Counted from the stretch's first letter, positions 11,539 through 21,870 are shown. The stretch: DNA of 64,000 nt from Ascarosepion bandense (GCA_037127315.1 JBBBDQ010000308.1:1344501-1408500); one strand, 5' to 3'. Translations and numbers: made by a program. The notes: generated by a model from the sequence alone, not told the origin.

Positions 11539-11764
11539 TATATATATATATGTATATATATATAGTTTAACGTATGGTGTATTTATGGGTAAAAGTGCTC
11601 AATATCAGAGAGAGACCACATGTAAATATAAAAATGAACACTGAGGCCAACACAAAGCAGATCCAGTCTGTTTCAATGACGGACGACAATGTTTGAACTT
11701 CGTGGTTAGAAGATTGCGTTCAAGCTTTCAGACTTTCACCGCTTGGCATTGACTTCAGTTTTCA

Positions 11765-11766
<2 letters not shown>

Positions 11767-11803
<37 letters not shown>

Positions 11804-11915
11804 TTTTTTAAATACCAAGATATCAAAATGTTATATCGTAACTGCTTTAAAGAAAATATTTTGTTCAGAAGCAGTTACGATATAACATTTTGATATCTTG
11901 ATATTTAAAAAAATG

Positions 11916-11967
<52 letters not shown>

Positions 11968-12064
11968 AGATATCAAAATGTTATATCGTAACTGCTTTAA
12001 AGAAAATATATTTTGTTCAGAAGCAGTTACGATATAACATTTTGATATCTTGATATTTAAAAAA

Positions 12065-12116
<52 letters not shown>

Positions 12117-12201
12117 TTTTTTAAATATCAAGATATCAAAATGTTATATCGTAACTGCTTTAAAGAAAATATATTTTGTTCAGAAGCAGTTACGATATAA
12201 C

Positions 12202-12239
<38 letters not shown>

Positions 12240-12320
12240 TTTTTTAAATATCAAGATATCAAAATGTTATATCGTAACTGCTTTAAAGAAAATATATTTT
12301 GTTCAGAATCGTATTTTTCT
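11767..12320. repeat. Four hairpin units embedded in (TA)n
   Basis: Units at about 11800-11918, 11963-12070, 12112-12203 and 12234-12310 are separated by (TA)n. Each complete unit is an inverted repeat with an arm of about 45 bp (from aaatatcaagatatcaaaat to cgtaactgctt), a loop of about 20-22 nt and the complementary arm. The third has a shortened right arm and the fourth lacks it. It resembles a foldback MITE amplified with its TA flank. Confidence 0.85.
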
Positions 12321-12330
12321 CTCACATATT

Positions 12331-12331
<1 letters not shown>

Positions 12332-12378
<47 letters not shown>
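12332..12378. repeat. (GA)n microsatellite
   Basis: A near-perfect GA tract following the fourth hairpin unit. Confidence 0.98.
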
Positions 12379-12379
<1 letters not shown>

Positions 12380-12380
<1 letters not shown>

Positions 12381-12890
12381 GAGAAAGCATCAATCTTTAT
12401 TGGCTTGTTGAATAAATTGATGAGCCTCAAGCGGGGTTCGAGTACACTAGACTAGCTCATCGGAATTTATTTACCATAAGTTAACGTAATTTTTAGTTTC
12501 TAATTAATAGAAACGAACAAACAAGCAAAAAAGTACGTGTAGGTTTTGCATTGCCAGGCAATGCGTCTGAAAAGAGATACTTGTAATGAAAGCGAAGAAA
12601 TATCGAATTCGATGTCAGGGTTAATGCATGTAGAAGCGAGTCATAAAACTTGTGTGAAAAGACGTTAACAGATGCATTTCAAATACTGCAGTTGTTTTTG
12701 TTGAATCAAATTTTCAAAATCATAAAGTTTTCATCGTATTCAAAAATAAAACCATGTCCGGACGGCATTTATAATCTAATTAATTCAGCAGTTAATGACA
12801 CTTCCGTTGCGTGCAAGATGGGAAGGAGACGGGGGACCCCGAGTATCCATATCGGGAGGGGATCCAATCAAAAATTGAAATAAAAATTTA
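12380..12890. other. Unassigned sequence
   Basis: A single 77-codon frame (12650-12883) has no recognisable motif. Nothing else was supported. Confidence 0.3.
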
Positions 12891-12892
12891 GT

Positions 12893-13425
12893 TTAGAGTA
12901 TTTACAATATTCGGACTATTGTCCTCATTTTTGTTGCCGTTTGTATGACGTTTCGGTCGTTGTAAGCTCCGGCCTTCTCCAGGGGCTAGGAATTTCGAAC
13001 CGGACCCTTTATTACAATCACTGGGGTATATAAATTCTATTCTTGGCGTAGTTGGCCTATTTTGGTAGTCATGAATTATCTCCCTCTAACCTTTAAGGAC
13101 ACATGGCCCAGTGAATATAGACGTCGGTTAGTTCCTGTGACTTAACCTCAAAATAGTTGTGAGTTCAATACGACGCTACAGCAGTGGTGAACAAGTAACT
13201 TGCAGGGTTAGAGAGGGGATAACTCATGAATTCTAAAAGAGACATTCCTACGCAAGGGATGAGAATGATATACCCCAGTGATTGTAATAAAGGGTTCGGT
13301 TCGAAATTCTAGCACCTGAAGAAGGCCGGAGCGTACAACGACCGAAACGTCGTACTAATTGCAACAAAGATGAGGGCAATAGTCCGAATAATGTAAATAC
13401 TGTAAATACTACCCCATCTTAGAAA
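12893..13425. mobile_element. SINE family B, two copies in inverted orientation
   Basis: Left arm 12893-13120 (minus) and right arm 13190-13425 (plus) are reverse complements over most of their length. The shared centre has tRNA-like boxes, seen best in the related copy at 43140: A box tgacctagtgg and B box GTTCAATAC. The 3' end carries CUGAAGA..GAAACGUC. Other copies: 38535-38830 (minus) and 43140-43450 (plus). Confidence 0.65.
13310..13357 (+). ncRNA. Hammerhead-like fold in SINE B
   Basis: UAGCAC precedes CUGAAGA (13316-13322). GGCCG and CGACC can form stem II with one mismatch. GAAACGUC (13344-13351) gives a minimal two-pair stem III and a GUC site. GUACUA after it pairs with UAGCAC at five of six positions. 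All parts of a type I hammerhead are present in the right order. Whether it cleaves is unknown. Confidence 0.5.
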
Positions 13426-13559
13426 TATAGACAAATATTATTTTTTAGTAAGTATTTTTTTCATATTTGCCGGTTAGTATATGTGTTGTATCTATGAATA
13501 CATTTGTTTCTTGATGAACCATTCGGAGTAGAAAAGACAAAAATGAAATAATTCTAAGA

Positions 13560-13655
13560 TCTGATAAAAGAACAAAAAATAATTAAATATCCAGGAAGTG
13601 TTTTAATGCAGGACAGAAAGTGTGACACTGAAATCCGAAGATGCATTGGAATGGC
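13560..13655 (+). mobile_element. RTE-like LINE fragment
   Basis: Translates as a [20 protein letters not shown] stretch then IGMA, matching the [23 protein letters not shown] block of the copy at 19496-19939. It is joined directly to a different LINE family at 13655, so the junction is chimeric. Confidence 0.7.
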
Positions 13656-14072
13656 CGACCGACGCGATATGTCTTTGTCTTTTCTACAAATATTTTCACG
13701 GCTTCTGCTCTGATGAGATTATCTCCCTGGTGCTTCGTCTACACGAATTTATTTGAGTTACTAGATTGGCGACTAGGTCCCACCTTTTTAAAGTCAAAAC
13801 AGTCAAATGTAACCGTCACTTCTACTCTAACAGTTTCTTTTCTCGCACTTCTCGCTTATGGAATTCCCTTCCGTATACTTGCTTCCTTGATAGCTACAAT
13901 CACCAAGAGTTTAAGTGCAACGTCAATTGCCATCTTTTATCTCCTTGGTTCCCATCTTTTTTCTTATCCTTTCCCCGACACCCCCTGCATCTTGTTCTTC
14001 TTCCTTCTTGGTCTATTCTCATGTAATCCCCTACGCACCAGTGGCAGTACTACCTCGTTTGGGTGAAATATA
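13656..14072 (+). mobile_element. Jockey/CR1-type LINE, 3' end
   Basis: Carries the FTASALM-like and SFFSRTSRLWNSLPY blocks, then the 3' UTR ending cgtttgggtgaaatata. The end lies about 42 bp upstream of the SLC6 exon acceptor, so it sits at the edge of that exon's polypyrimidine tract. Confidence 0.8.
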
Positions 14073-14114
14073 GTGCTTTTTGTAACGTTGCGTTTCCTTC
14101 TTTCTTTTCTCCAG

Positions 14115-14249
14115 GCTGTTTGGGTGACAGCGACATTACCATATGTCGTCTTGTTTATTTTACTGGTCCGTGGTTGTACGCTTCCAGGCGCAAGTGATGG
14201 CATTTTCTTTTACCTGAAGCCTCAATAGCACCGTCTCCTTGAGTATAAG
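14115..14249 (+). CDS. SLC6 (neurotransmitter:sodium symporter) exon, TM5 region
   Basis: Acceptor ttctttcttttctccag ends at 14114 and donor AAG/gtaagtacc begins at 14250. The 135 bp are 45 codons in phase 0-0: [20 protein letters not shown], then [17 protein letters not shown], then TAG, then HRLLEYK. The W.TAT.PY..L..LL.RG.TLPGA..GI.FYL.P signature is diagnostic for transmembrane helix 5 and the following loop of SLC6 symporters, plasma-membrane proteins that co-transport Na+, Cl- and amino acids or amines. The donor falls just before where the family has the VW that opens the TM6 region. The codon after PQ is TAG where TGG (Trp) would be expected. Flanking introns are full of transposons; no other exon of this gene was identified with confidence. 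The family member (amine, GABA, glycine, other) cannot be decided from one exon. Confidence 0.85.
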
Positions 14250-14376
14250 GTAAGTACCGTTTTTTATATGCCTTGTTTTGTCTTATACTTGTGTAAATCG
14301 AACCCCATTTTATCTCCTTACTATCAATCCCTGTCCTTTTTCGGCCGTCTTACTTTTCTGTTACGTGCCGTGTCAT

Positions 14377-15240
14377 TACGCCCTGTGAGTGTTTAATTTT
14401 TTAAACCTTCCTATCTCGTTATGTGCCCTAGAAATTTTAATTGTTTCTATCTGATTCTAAGTCTGTTACACTTTTGTTTCCATTCTCTTTAAAACTTCAT
14501 CGTTGCTCACATGTTCCGACTATGGTATTCTCAGTATACTTCTGTGGAAACATATTTATGTTTCTTCAAGTCTTTTCTTCATCAATAAAGAAAGAGATTG
14601 TCCAGCATCCACTGTCATATAAAAGAGCCGATATTACATAATAGTTAAGCATTCTTTTCTTTGATTGGCAACTAGGTCCCACCCTTTTATAGCCAAAACA
14701 ATATCGTATAATCTATTCGATCAGTTTCTTTTCTCTCACTTTCCGCCTTTAGAATTCCCTTCCGTATACTTGCTTCCCTGATAACTATGATCGCCAAAAG
14801 TTTAAGTGCAACGTCAATTGCCATCTGTAATCTCTTTTTTTTGCTGTCTCTCCTAATCCCTGTTCTGCCAACCATTTTTACTTGTTAGTTAAGTAGGTTA
14901 TTCAATCTTTTATTATGCCCTGTGAGTGTCTATTTTTTTAAAACCTTCCTTTCTCGTTATGTGCCCTAGAAAGTTCAATTGCTTCTATCTGATTATAAGT
15001 TTGTTACACTTTTGTTTCCATTCCCTTTAAAACTTCATCTTTGCTCACATGTTCCGACAATGATATTCTCAGTATACTTCTGTGGAAACATATTTATGTT
15101 TCTTCAAGTCTTTTCTTCATCAATAAAGAAAGAGATTGTCCAGCATTCACTGTCATATAAAAGAGCTGATGTTACATAATAGTTAAGTATTCTTTTCTCT
15201 GATTGGCAAATAGGTCCCACCCTTTTATAGCCGAAACAAT
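14377..15240. repeat. Tandem duplication (about 537-bp period) of a chimeric LINE segment
   Basis: The block starting ccctgtgagtgt at 14380 recurs at 14917. Each copy contains a minus-strand RTE-like fragment (14400-14640 and 14940-15190) followed by a plus-strand Jockey/CR1-type tail (ggcaactaggtcccaccctt at 14667; gcaaataggtcccaccc at 15206). The first copy's tail runs to about 14875; the second is cut at 15240 by a Helitron-like end. Confidence 0.8.
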
Positions 15241-15520
15241 CTATATATATATAAAAGGCAATCTGTGAGTCTGTGTGTGACTGTAAGCTATGCACGCCTA
15301 CTTTTTCTAAGCTACGCCATTCAATCTTTCTAGGGACACATATCTACAGGAAAGCCAGGTTGACACATACTTTTGAGTTTAAGTTCAGCAATTTTCCCTT
15401 TCGCAATTTTTGGCCAATGGTGCCGATTGTTTACATTTGCTCCGTAAAACATCTAAGAGCTAAGATGGTTGCTAGAAATTATGTCACAGAAATCAAATCA
15501 CGCGACTAAAAAAAATGAGC
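15240..15520 (+). mobile_element. Helitron-like 5' end
   Basis: Starts TCTATATATATATAAAAGGC within a LINE fragment (compare the uninterrupted copy at 14690), between A and T as Helitrons do. The same 5' start is seen in the fuller Helitron at 41846. No matching 3' hairpin plus CTAG was found, so the right limit is uncertain. Confidence 0.5.
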
Positions 15521-15922
15521 CTTTATATTTAATTTTTATTCCGACGCTTTAAAAATTCATTTGGTCAACAAAAATATGTGAATATTTCTCACGTAATTTT
15601 GAAACAAAAGAAATATTAAAAAAAAGGTGTTTTTTTAAACAAAAACAAAATAAGTAAAACAAAAGTGCCAATGGTTACTTTAATAATTTAAGTATTTTCT
15701 TTTTTCAGATTTAATATTTCATACTTCAGAAAATAAAATTAAAAAAAAATAAAGCTTTTTTTTCGCTAAATATTTCATGCAGGAAATCAACTGTCTGTAA
15801 ATTCGTGTGGCATTAATGTAACTTTTTCTTCTAAAATTAAATTTCTACATTTTTAAATATTCTTAAAAAATTTCTGAACTGAGAGCGTAATAGTTTTTAT
15901 ATTTCTAATTTCAGTAAAACGC
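15521..15922. other. Unassigned AT-rich sequence
   Basis: Long A/T runs, no recognisable gene; it may be the interior of the Helitron-like insertion. Confidence 0.3.
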
Positions 15923-16950
15923 TGGTGTCCCTCAGGGCTCTATTCTGGGCCCGACGCTCTTCCTTATTTTCATAAATGACCTCCCAGATGAGATCAAGTG
16001 CCAAGTAGGTATCTACGCAGATGACACCACAATTTACTCTCGCATCAGTAAGAAACCCGTTGTGGCGGACAAATATAATGTCGCTGCTGACCTTGAACGG
16101 GAACTACACTCTGTGGTGAATATTGGCAAGAAGTGGCTTGTCAATTTCAATGCGACTAAGACCACGCTGTTGTCTGTCAATCATCACAGGCAACTCCACC
16201 TGCCTCCCATAAGCATGGACCAAGCGAGTCTCCCTGAGAGCAATACACTGCGCCTCCTCGGTCTAACTCTCACTTCTGATCTCAAATGGAAACACTACAT
16301 TGAGTCCATAGCTAAATCCACGACTAAGAAGGTTGGGTCACTGTGTCGGGCCAGGATGTTTTTCCCGCCTGAATCCATCCTGCATATATACAAATCAACC
16401 ATTCGTTCGTGCATGGAATACTGCTGTCATATATGGTCAGGCGCCCCTGCTGTTCATCTCAGTGATCTCGAAAGGCTCCAAAGGAGAATCAGTAATGTAA
16501 TAGGTACCGACTTGGCAGCTCGACTACAGCCACTTCCCCACGGACGAAATGTGGTCTGTTCTATAAATACTTTCATGGCTTCTGCTCCAACGAACTTAAG
16601 TCACTGGTGCCTCTGCAACAATCTGCAGATTGGCAACTGGGTCTCACCCATTCATAGTTAGATTAACCAAATGCAGACGACAATTCTACTCCTTCAGCTT
16701 CTTCTCTCGCACTTCCCGCCTGTGGAACTCGCTTCCACATTCTTGCTTTCCTGATAGCTATAACCTCCAGGAATTTAAATGCAATATCAATACTCATCTA
16801 ATACCCACTTGACTCTAGTTCTTTCACCACCCCGTATATCCTTTCTTTTCTCTCCACCTTTGCAACTATCATCACACCTGTATTCCCATTCTTCTCTCGC
16901 TCCTTTCTAACTGGTTCGTCTTCCTCTTCATTCTCTTCTATCTTTTTACC
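15923..16950 (+). mobile_element. Jockey/CR1-type LINE, RT half (copy 1)
   Basis: Starts inside RT at AGVPQGSILGPTLFLIFIND; the catalytic YADD is at 16014-16025 and is intact. The frame continues through LVNFNATKT, LRLLGLTLTSDLKW, then HIYKSTIRSCMEYC to about 16660, shifts, and gives SFFSRTSRLWNSLPHSCFPD to 16812. The 3' UTR runs to about 16950. These blocks are typical of ORF2 C-termini in Jockey/CR1-group non-LTR retrotransposons. It lacks the endonuclease and RT N-terminus. Confidence 0.85.
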
Positions 16951-18330
16951 CTTATGCTAACGACCATCACCGAGTACATATATCAGGCACTCGACAGGAA
17001 TGGTGAAGCCCAAACCGTTGCCTTGGATATCTCTAAAGCGTTCGGCAGAGTCTGGCATGCTGGTCTTCTATGCAAACTGCGGAGCTATGGTATAGCTGGA
17101 CAATTGTTTGAATTAATCCAGTCATTCCTATCTAACCGCACACTGAAAGTGGTATTAAACGGACATGCCTCCCAGAACTACCATTCGAACGCGGGTGTCC
17201 CTCAAGGCTCTATCCTAGGTTCTACGCTCTTTCTGATCTATATTAATGATCTCTCTGATACCATAAGAGCCCAAATAGGTATGTACGCCGATGACACCAC
17301 AGTTTATTCTCGCCTCAATCAAAAATATGGTGTAGGCGACAAAGCTAACCTTGCAGACGAGCTTGGAAAGGACCTCCAATCCGTAGTGGACTGGGGTAAG
17401 AAATGGCTCGTAAATTTTAATGCTTCTAAAACGAAGCTACTATCAATTAATCATCATAGACAATCGCACCTACCTCCTATTATCATGGACCAGGCTTGCC
17501 TCCCAGAGAGTAAAACACTACGCCTCCTTGGTCTCACACTTTCAGCGGACCTCAAGTGGAATTGTTATATCGAATCCATTGCTAAATCCGCTGCTAGGAA
17601 AGTCGGTTCTCTGTGCAGGGCCCGGAGGTTTTTTCCCGTCTGAATCTATCCTGCACATTTATAAATCTACCATCCGCCCGTGCATTGAATACGGTTGCCA
17701 TATCTGGTCGGGTGCCCCTGCTATTTTCCTTGGGCTTCTCGACAAGGTACAGTGGAGGGTCTGTAATGTAATCGATACCGACTTAGCAGACCGCCTGCAA
17801 TCTCTCTCTCACCGGCGAGAGGGGGCTTCCCTGTGTCGCTTCTATAAATAATTTCACGGCTTCTGCTCCGATGAACTTAGATCACTGGTGCCCCTTAGGT
17901 TCGAATTTGCACGAGATACTAGACTAGCAACTAGATCCCACCCTTTTACAGTGAAACCGATAAAATGCAACCACAACTTCTACTCCAAATGTTTCTTTTC
18001 TCGTACTTCCCGACTTTGGAATTCCCTTCCACATGACTGCTTTCCCGACGGCTGCAATTTCCAGGAGTTTAAATGTAAGGCCAACAGACACCTCCTAACA
18101 AACTAACTCGCTTCCATTCTTTCAAACACTCTTCCCACCCACCCAACTAACTATCACCCCCCTTCTGACATTTCCTCTATCTAACCACTCTTTCTATTTA
18201 CCTTCCCCTATATAGTCCCAAGCGCAATAGTGGCGGTGGAATGCCTTGCTTGGGATGAAATGATAAAAAAAATGTAGCCCCCTGCACATCAGTGGCATTA
18301 CCGTCTTGCTCGGGGTGATATAATTATTAA
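16951..18330 (+). mobile_element. Jockey/CR1-type LINE, RT half (copy 2)
   Basis: Begins further upstream than copy 1. Motif A is ALDISKAFGRVWH (catalytic Asp kept; the usual Asp after AF is Gly), then GVPQGSILGSTLFLIYIND and GMYADDTTVYS. A frameshift near 17635 and a stop near 17849 break the frame. The C-terminal block CFFSRTSRLWNSLPHDCFPD ends near 18106. The 3' UTR ends at about 18330 in a TAAT-type tail (gtgatataattattaataata). Copies 1 and 2 are head to tail with no spacer. Confidence 0.85.
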
Positions 18331-18332
18331 TA

Positions 18333-19145
18333 ATAATAGTTATTAATAAGACGAGTTGGATTTCATGTATGCAAGATTTCACAGTTCTAGCATCACTCCT
18401 TCATAGTCAACGTATGAACATTTCAGGTCATCCTCGTACCTGGAAAGAAACAATGTAGTTATTAATAAGAAGAGTTGAAATTAATACATGCAAAATTTCA
18501 CAGTTCCAGCATCACTCCTTCATAGTCAACCTATGAACATTTCAGGCAATCCTCGCATCTGGAAAGAAACAATGCCGTCTTTAATAAGAACACTTGAAAT
18601 TAATGTATGCAAGCTTTCACAGTTCTAGCATCACTCCTTCATAGTCAATGTATGAACATTTCAGGCTATCCTCATACCTGGAAAGAAACAATGTAGTTAA
18701 TAATAAGAAGAGTTCACATTAATGTATTCAAGATTTCACAGTTCTAGCATCACTCCTTCATAACCAATCTATGAACCTTTCAGGCAATCCTCGTACCTGG
18801 AAAGAAACAATGTAGTTATTAATGAGAAGAGTGGAAATTAATGTATGCAAGATTTCACAGTTCTAGCATCACTCCTTCATAGTCAACGTATGAACATTTC
18901 AGGCTATCATCGTACCTGGAAAGAAACAATGTAGTTATTAATAAGAAGAGTTGAAATTAATGTATGCAAGATTTCACAGTTCTAGCATCACTCCTTCATA
19001 GTCAACGTATGAATATTTCAGGTCATCCTCGTACCTGGAAAGAAACAATGTATTTATTAATATGAAGAGTTGAATTTAATGTATGCAAGATTTCACAGTT
19101 CTAGCATCACTCCTTCATAGTCAGCCTATGAACATTTTTGGGCAT
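18333..19145 (+). repeat. 119-bp satellite, seven copies
   Basis: Head-to-tail units of about 119 bp, each containing catcactccttcatag (near 18391, 18512, 18630, 18750, 18868, 18987, 19106) and tggaaagaaacaatgtagtt. Units are more than 90% alike by eye. It starts exactly at the LINE tail; origin not recognised. Confidence 0.9.
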
Positions 19146-19159
19146 TACAAGGCGAATCC

Positions 19160-19960
19160 TCATGTGAAGGGTCTTCTTTTTCCATGTGCTCTGTCCCTTT
19201 AGGACGTAGGCGATCATGTTCTCCACATCTCCCTATCCCTTGTGGCTCTTAGTATGTTTGCTGCTTTTACACCTGAAACCCCCATTCCGTCATCCACCTG
19301 ATCAGGCCCTGCAAATATGTTACCCGCTGCCTTCCTATGTCTCTCTTTCCTTCTATCTAGCCAGTCAGTATCAGGTTCTCCAAGCTCTCCTTCCTCATTG
19401 CATGTCCCAGGAACTTCAGTTGTCTCTTCCTGATGCTCAGTATTAATTTCCTTTTTGTTGCCATTCTTTCCAACACCTCATCGTTGCTTGCATGCTTAGT
19501 CCACGGTATCCGCAGCATCCTTCAGGTAGATCCACATTTCCGTTGCTTCCAGTTTTGTCCTCATTTTCGATGATATTGTCCAGCATTCACTGCCGTATTG
19601 AAGAACTGACATCACATAGCAATCCAGCACTCTTTTCTTTGTTTCTAGTGAAATTTTACTCAGCTTCTGGAACGCGTCATTTGCCATGCCAATTCGCCTT
19701 CGGATCTCGGTGTCGCACTTTCCATCTCCTGTTAGAACACTTCTTAGGTATTTAAATTTTTGTACTTGTTTGATTCTGTTATCCCCCACCTGTATTTGGC
19801 ATTTTGGGTTGCAGCTTTTGCTGATGACCATGTATTCAGTTTTCTTAAAGTTTATTTGCAGTCCTTTTTTGTCCCTCTCCACCACTACCTTCTGTAGGAG
19901 GTCTTGTAGTTTCCTTTCCATGTAAGGATAGGAAGCCATAATTGCCTGTGATGTCGCAGG
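19160..19960 (-). mobile_element. RTE-like LINE, C-terminal part
   Basis: Frame 19939-19496 reads [80 protein letters not shown]. The rest (LKGLSRWM and KAMIAYVLKG blocks) lies towards 19170 with frameshifts. This is the thumb and C-terminal region of an RTE-type (or closely related) non-LTR retrotransposon. It is the best uninterrupted reference here for the tandem arrays at 45005-45930 and 59690-62545. Confidence 0.8.
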
Positions 19961-20339
19961 TGTTAAGTAGTTTCTAGATCACCTGTAGCACTTACACAGA
20001 ATGTAAATACTATGGAAAATGTAATATATTGCAAATATGAAAAAAAAAAAAAAAGCCAGCGAACGACTCGACCTGATATTGTTAGCTTCGTATAGAGAAT
20101 CAATCTTCCTGAAATGACGATACGAAAAGGACGTCTAGAATGTTCTTCCTTGAAAAGTAATAACATTTTCGGAATATTTGCAGATATCTATAACCCAGGC
20201 CTTAAAAAAAAGCAATCAAGGGAACAAGGAAGAAAGAGTTGGGAAAAGAAGAATAAAATATCTCTGCTGCCGCTACTAAGTTTATGGTGTCGATGGATAA
20301 ATTGTCGTCTAAATGACGTAGAAATGAAAATAACACTGA

Positions 20340-21290
20340 CATCTCATTCTAACAGATATACAGGGTGCGATAAATAGATTGTCGCCTGAATCATGCAACC
20401 CCCCCACCAAAAAAAAAAACAAAAAAAAAACAAGATAACACAAGCATCAAATTTTAACAGACGCAGTGCGATGGATAAATTGTCATCTAAATGACGCAAA
20501 AACGAAAATGATGACCGACATCTCATTTTAACAATGAATAGATTGTCGTATGAATCACGCAAAAAATAAAAATAACATCTTATTTTACCAGTTATAAAGA
20601 GTGCGATGGATGAATTGTCATCTAAATGACGCAGAAATGAAAATAGCACTGACATCTCATTCTAACAGATATACAGGGTGCGATAAAAAGATTGTCGTCT
20701 GAATCACGCAAAAAAAAAAATAAAAATAAAAATAACACAAGCATCTTATTTTAACAGTTATACAGATTGCGATGAATAAATTGTCATCTAAATGACGCAG
20801 AAATGAAAATAATAATGACATCTAATTCTAACAGATATACAGGGTGCGATAAATTGATTGTCGACTGAATCACGCAAAAAAATAAAATAACACAAGCATC
20901 TCATTTTAACAGACATACACAGTGCGATGGATGAATTGTCATTTAAATGACGCAAAAATGAAAATAATACCGACATCTCATTTTAACAATGAATAGATTG
21001 TCGTCTGAATCACGCAAAAAAAAAACAAAAAAACACAAGCATCTCATTTTAACAGACATACACAGTGCGATGGATAAAATTGTCGTCTAAATGACGCAGA
21101 AATGAAAATAACACCGACATCTAATTCTAACAGATATACAGGGTGCGGTGAATAGATTGTCGTTTAAGTCACGAAAACATTTAAAATAACACAAGCATCG
21201 TATTTTTTGTGCGAAGGATAAATTGTCGTCTAAATGACGTAGAAATGAAAATAAAAGTGATATCTCATTCTAACAGATATATTTACCAAA
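20340..21290. repeat. Degenerate tandem array next to a mariner C-terminus
   Basis: Alternating modules of about 90-100 bp: one with cagggtgcgataaatagattgtcg, the other with gtgcgatggataaattgtc and ctaaatgacgcag, joined by A-rich spacers and acatctcattctaacag. The array starts just after the mariner transposase stop and has the look of a repeated transposon terminus (GGGTGCGATAAAT..), so it may be amplified mariner 3' end. Individual copies differ by indels in A runs. Confidence 0.65.
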
Positions 21291-21870
21291 ACTGCGCAAA
21301 AATACGAAAGAGTAAATTTGTTCAATAAAATCGTCATTGGTTTCAACCACGGCCTTCAGTCGACTTCGGAATCTTCTGCCTCTTTTCTTGACGTTCTGCT
21401 TTTTTAAGTTAATGAATGATGATCTTGTCTTTGAGTTTATTTTTTGAGTTGCAAGAAGTTTTGTTTGTCTGTCCAGCAAATGCGCACAATAATGAAGGGG
21501 CTTGCTGTCTAAAGAGTTAGGTGGCCATGATATGAAGAATAACACTTACTGGGTTCTCCTGGTTGTTTGTCATGGTTCAGAGTCATGTTGCCAGATATAG
21601 GGTCTACCAGCTGCAACCCTTTTGAATCAGGAGCAGCGCTGTCTTCTCAAGACACTTAATGTAATCCTTCGTGTTGAGTCTGAGTTCCTGTGAGAAGATA
21701 TTACCAATTACTCTAAGCACCGTGAGTTGACTGGATATTTAATTTTCCTCACTCTTGGTACATGTTTTGGGATCACATCCTCTGTACATTCCTAAGATTG
21801 ACACTCAAACAGTCTGAAATGTTCTTATTGGGTTTTCCGGAGCAAATCCCAAGCAGGGCTATATGCCGTT
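21270..21870 (-). pseudogene. Mariner-like transposase relic
   Basis: Reading down the minus strand with several frameshifts: an HTH-like piece (WKRHIALLG..SGKPNKNIS, then CLSVNLRNVQRM), a gap, then RITLSVLRRQRC, VAAGRPYIWQHDSEP, TTRRTQ, and in the clean frame 21545-21270 FISWPPNSLDSKPLHYC to RGRRFRSRLKAVVETNDDFIE. The last block is the typical mariner C-terminus. It keeps the catalytic Asp (HDSEP) that the 159-bp satellite has lost, and its GRPYIWQHDSEP..TTRRTQ is nearly the satellite's GRHYIRQHYSAP..TSRRTQ. The third catalytic Asp is present as NSLDSKP. Confidence 0.8.
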
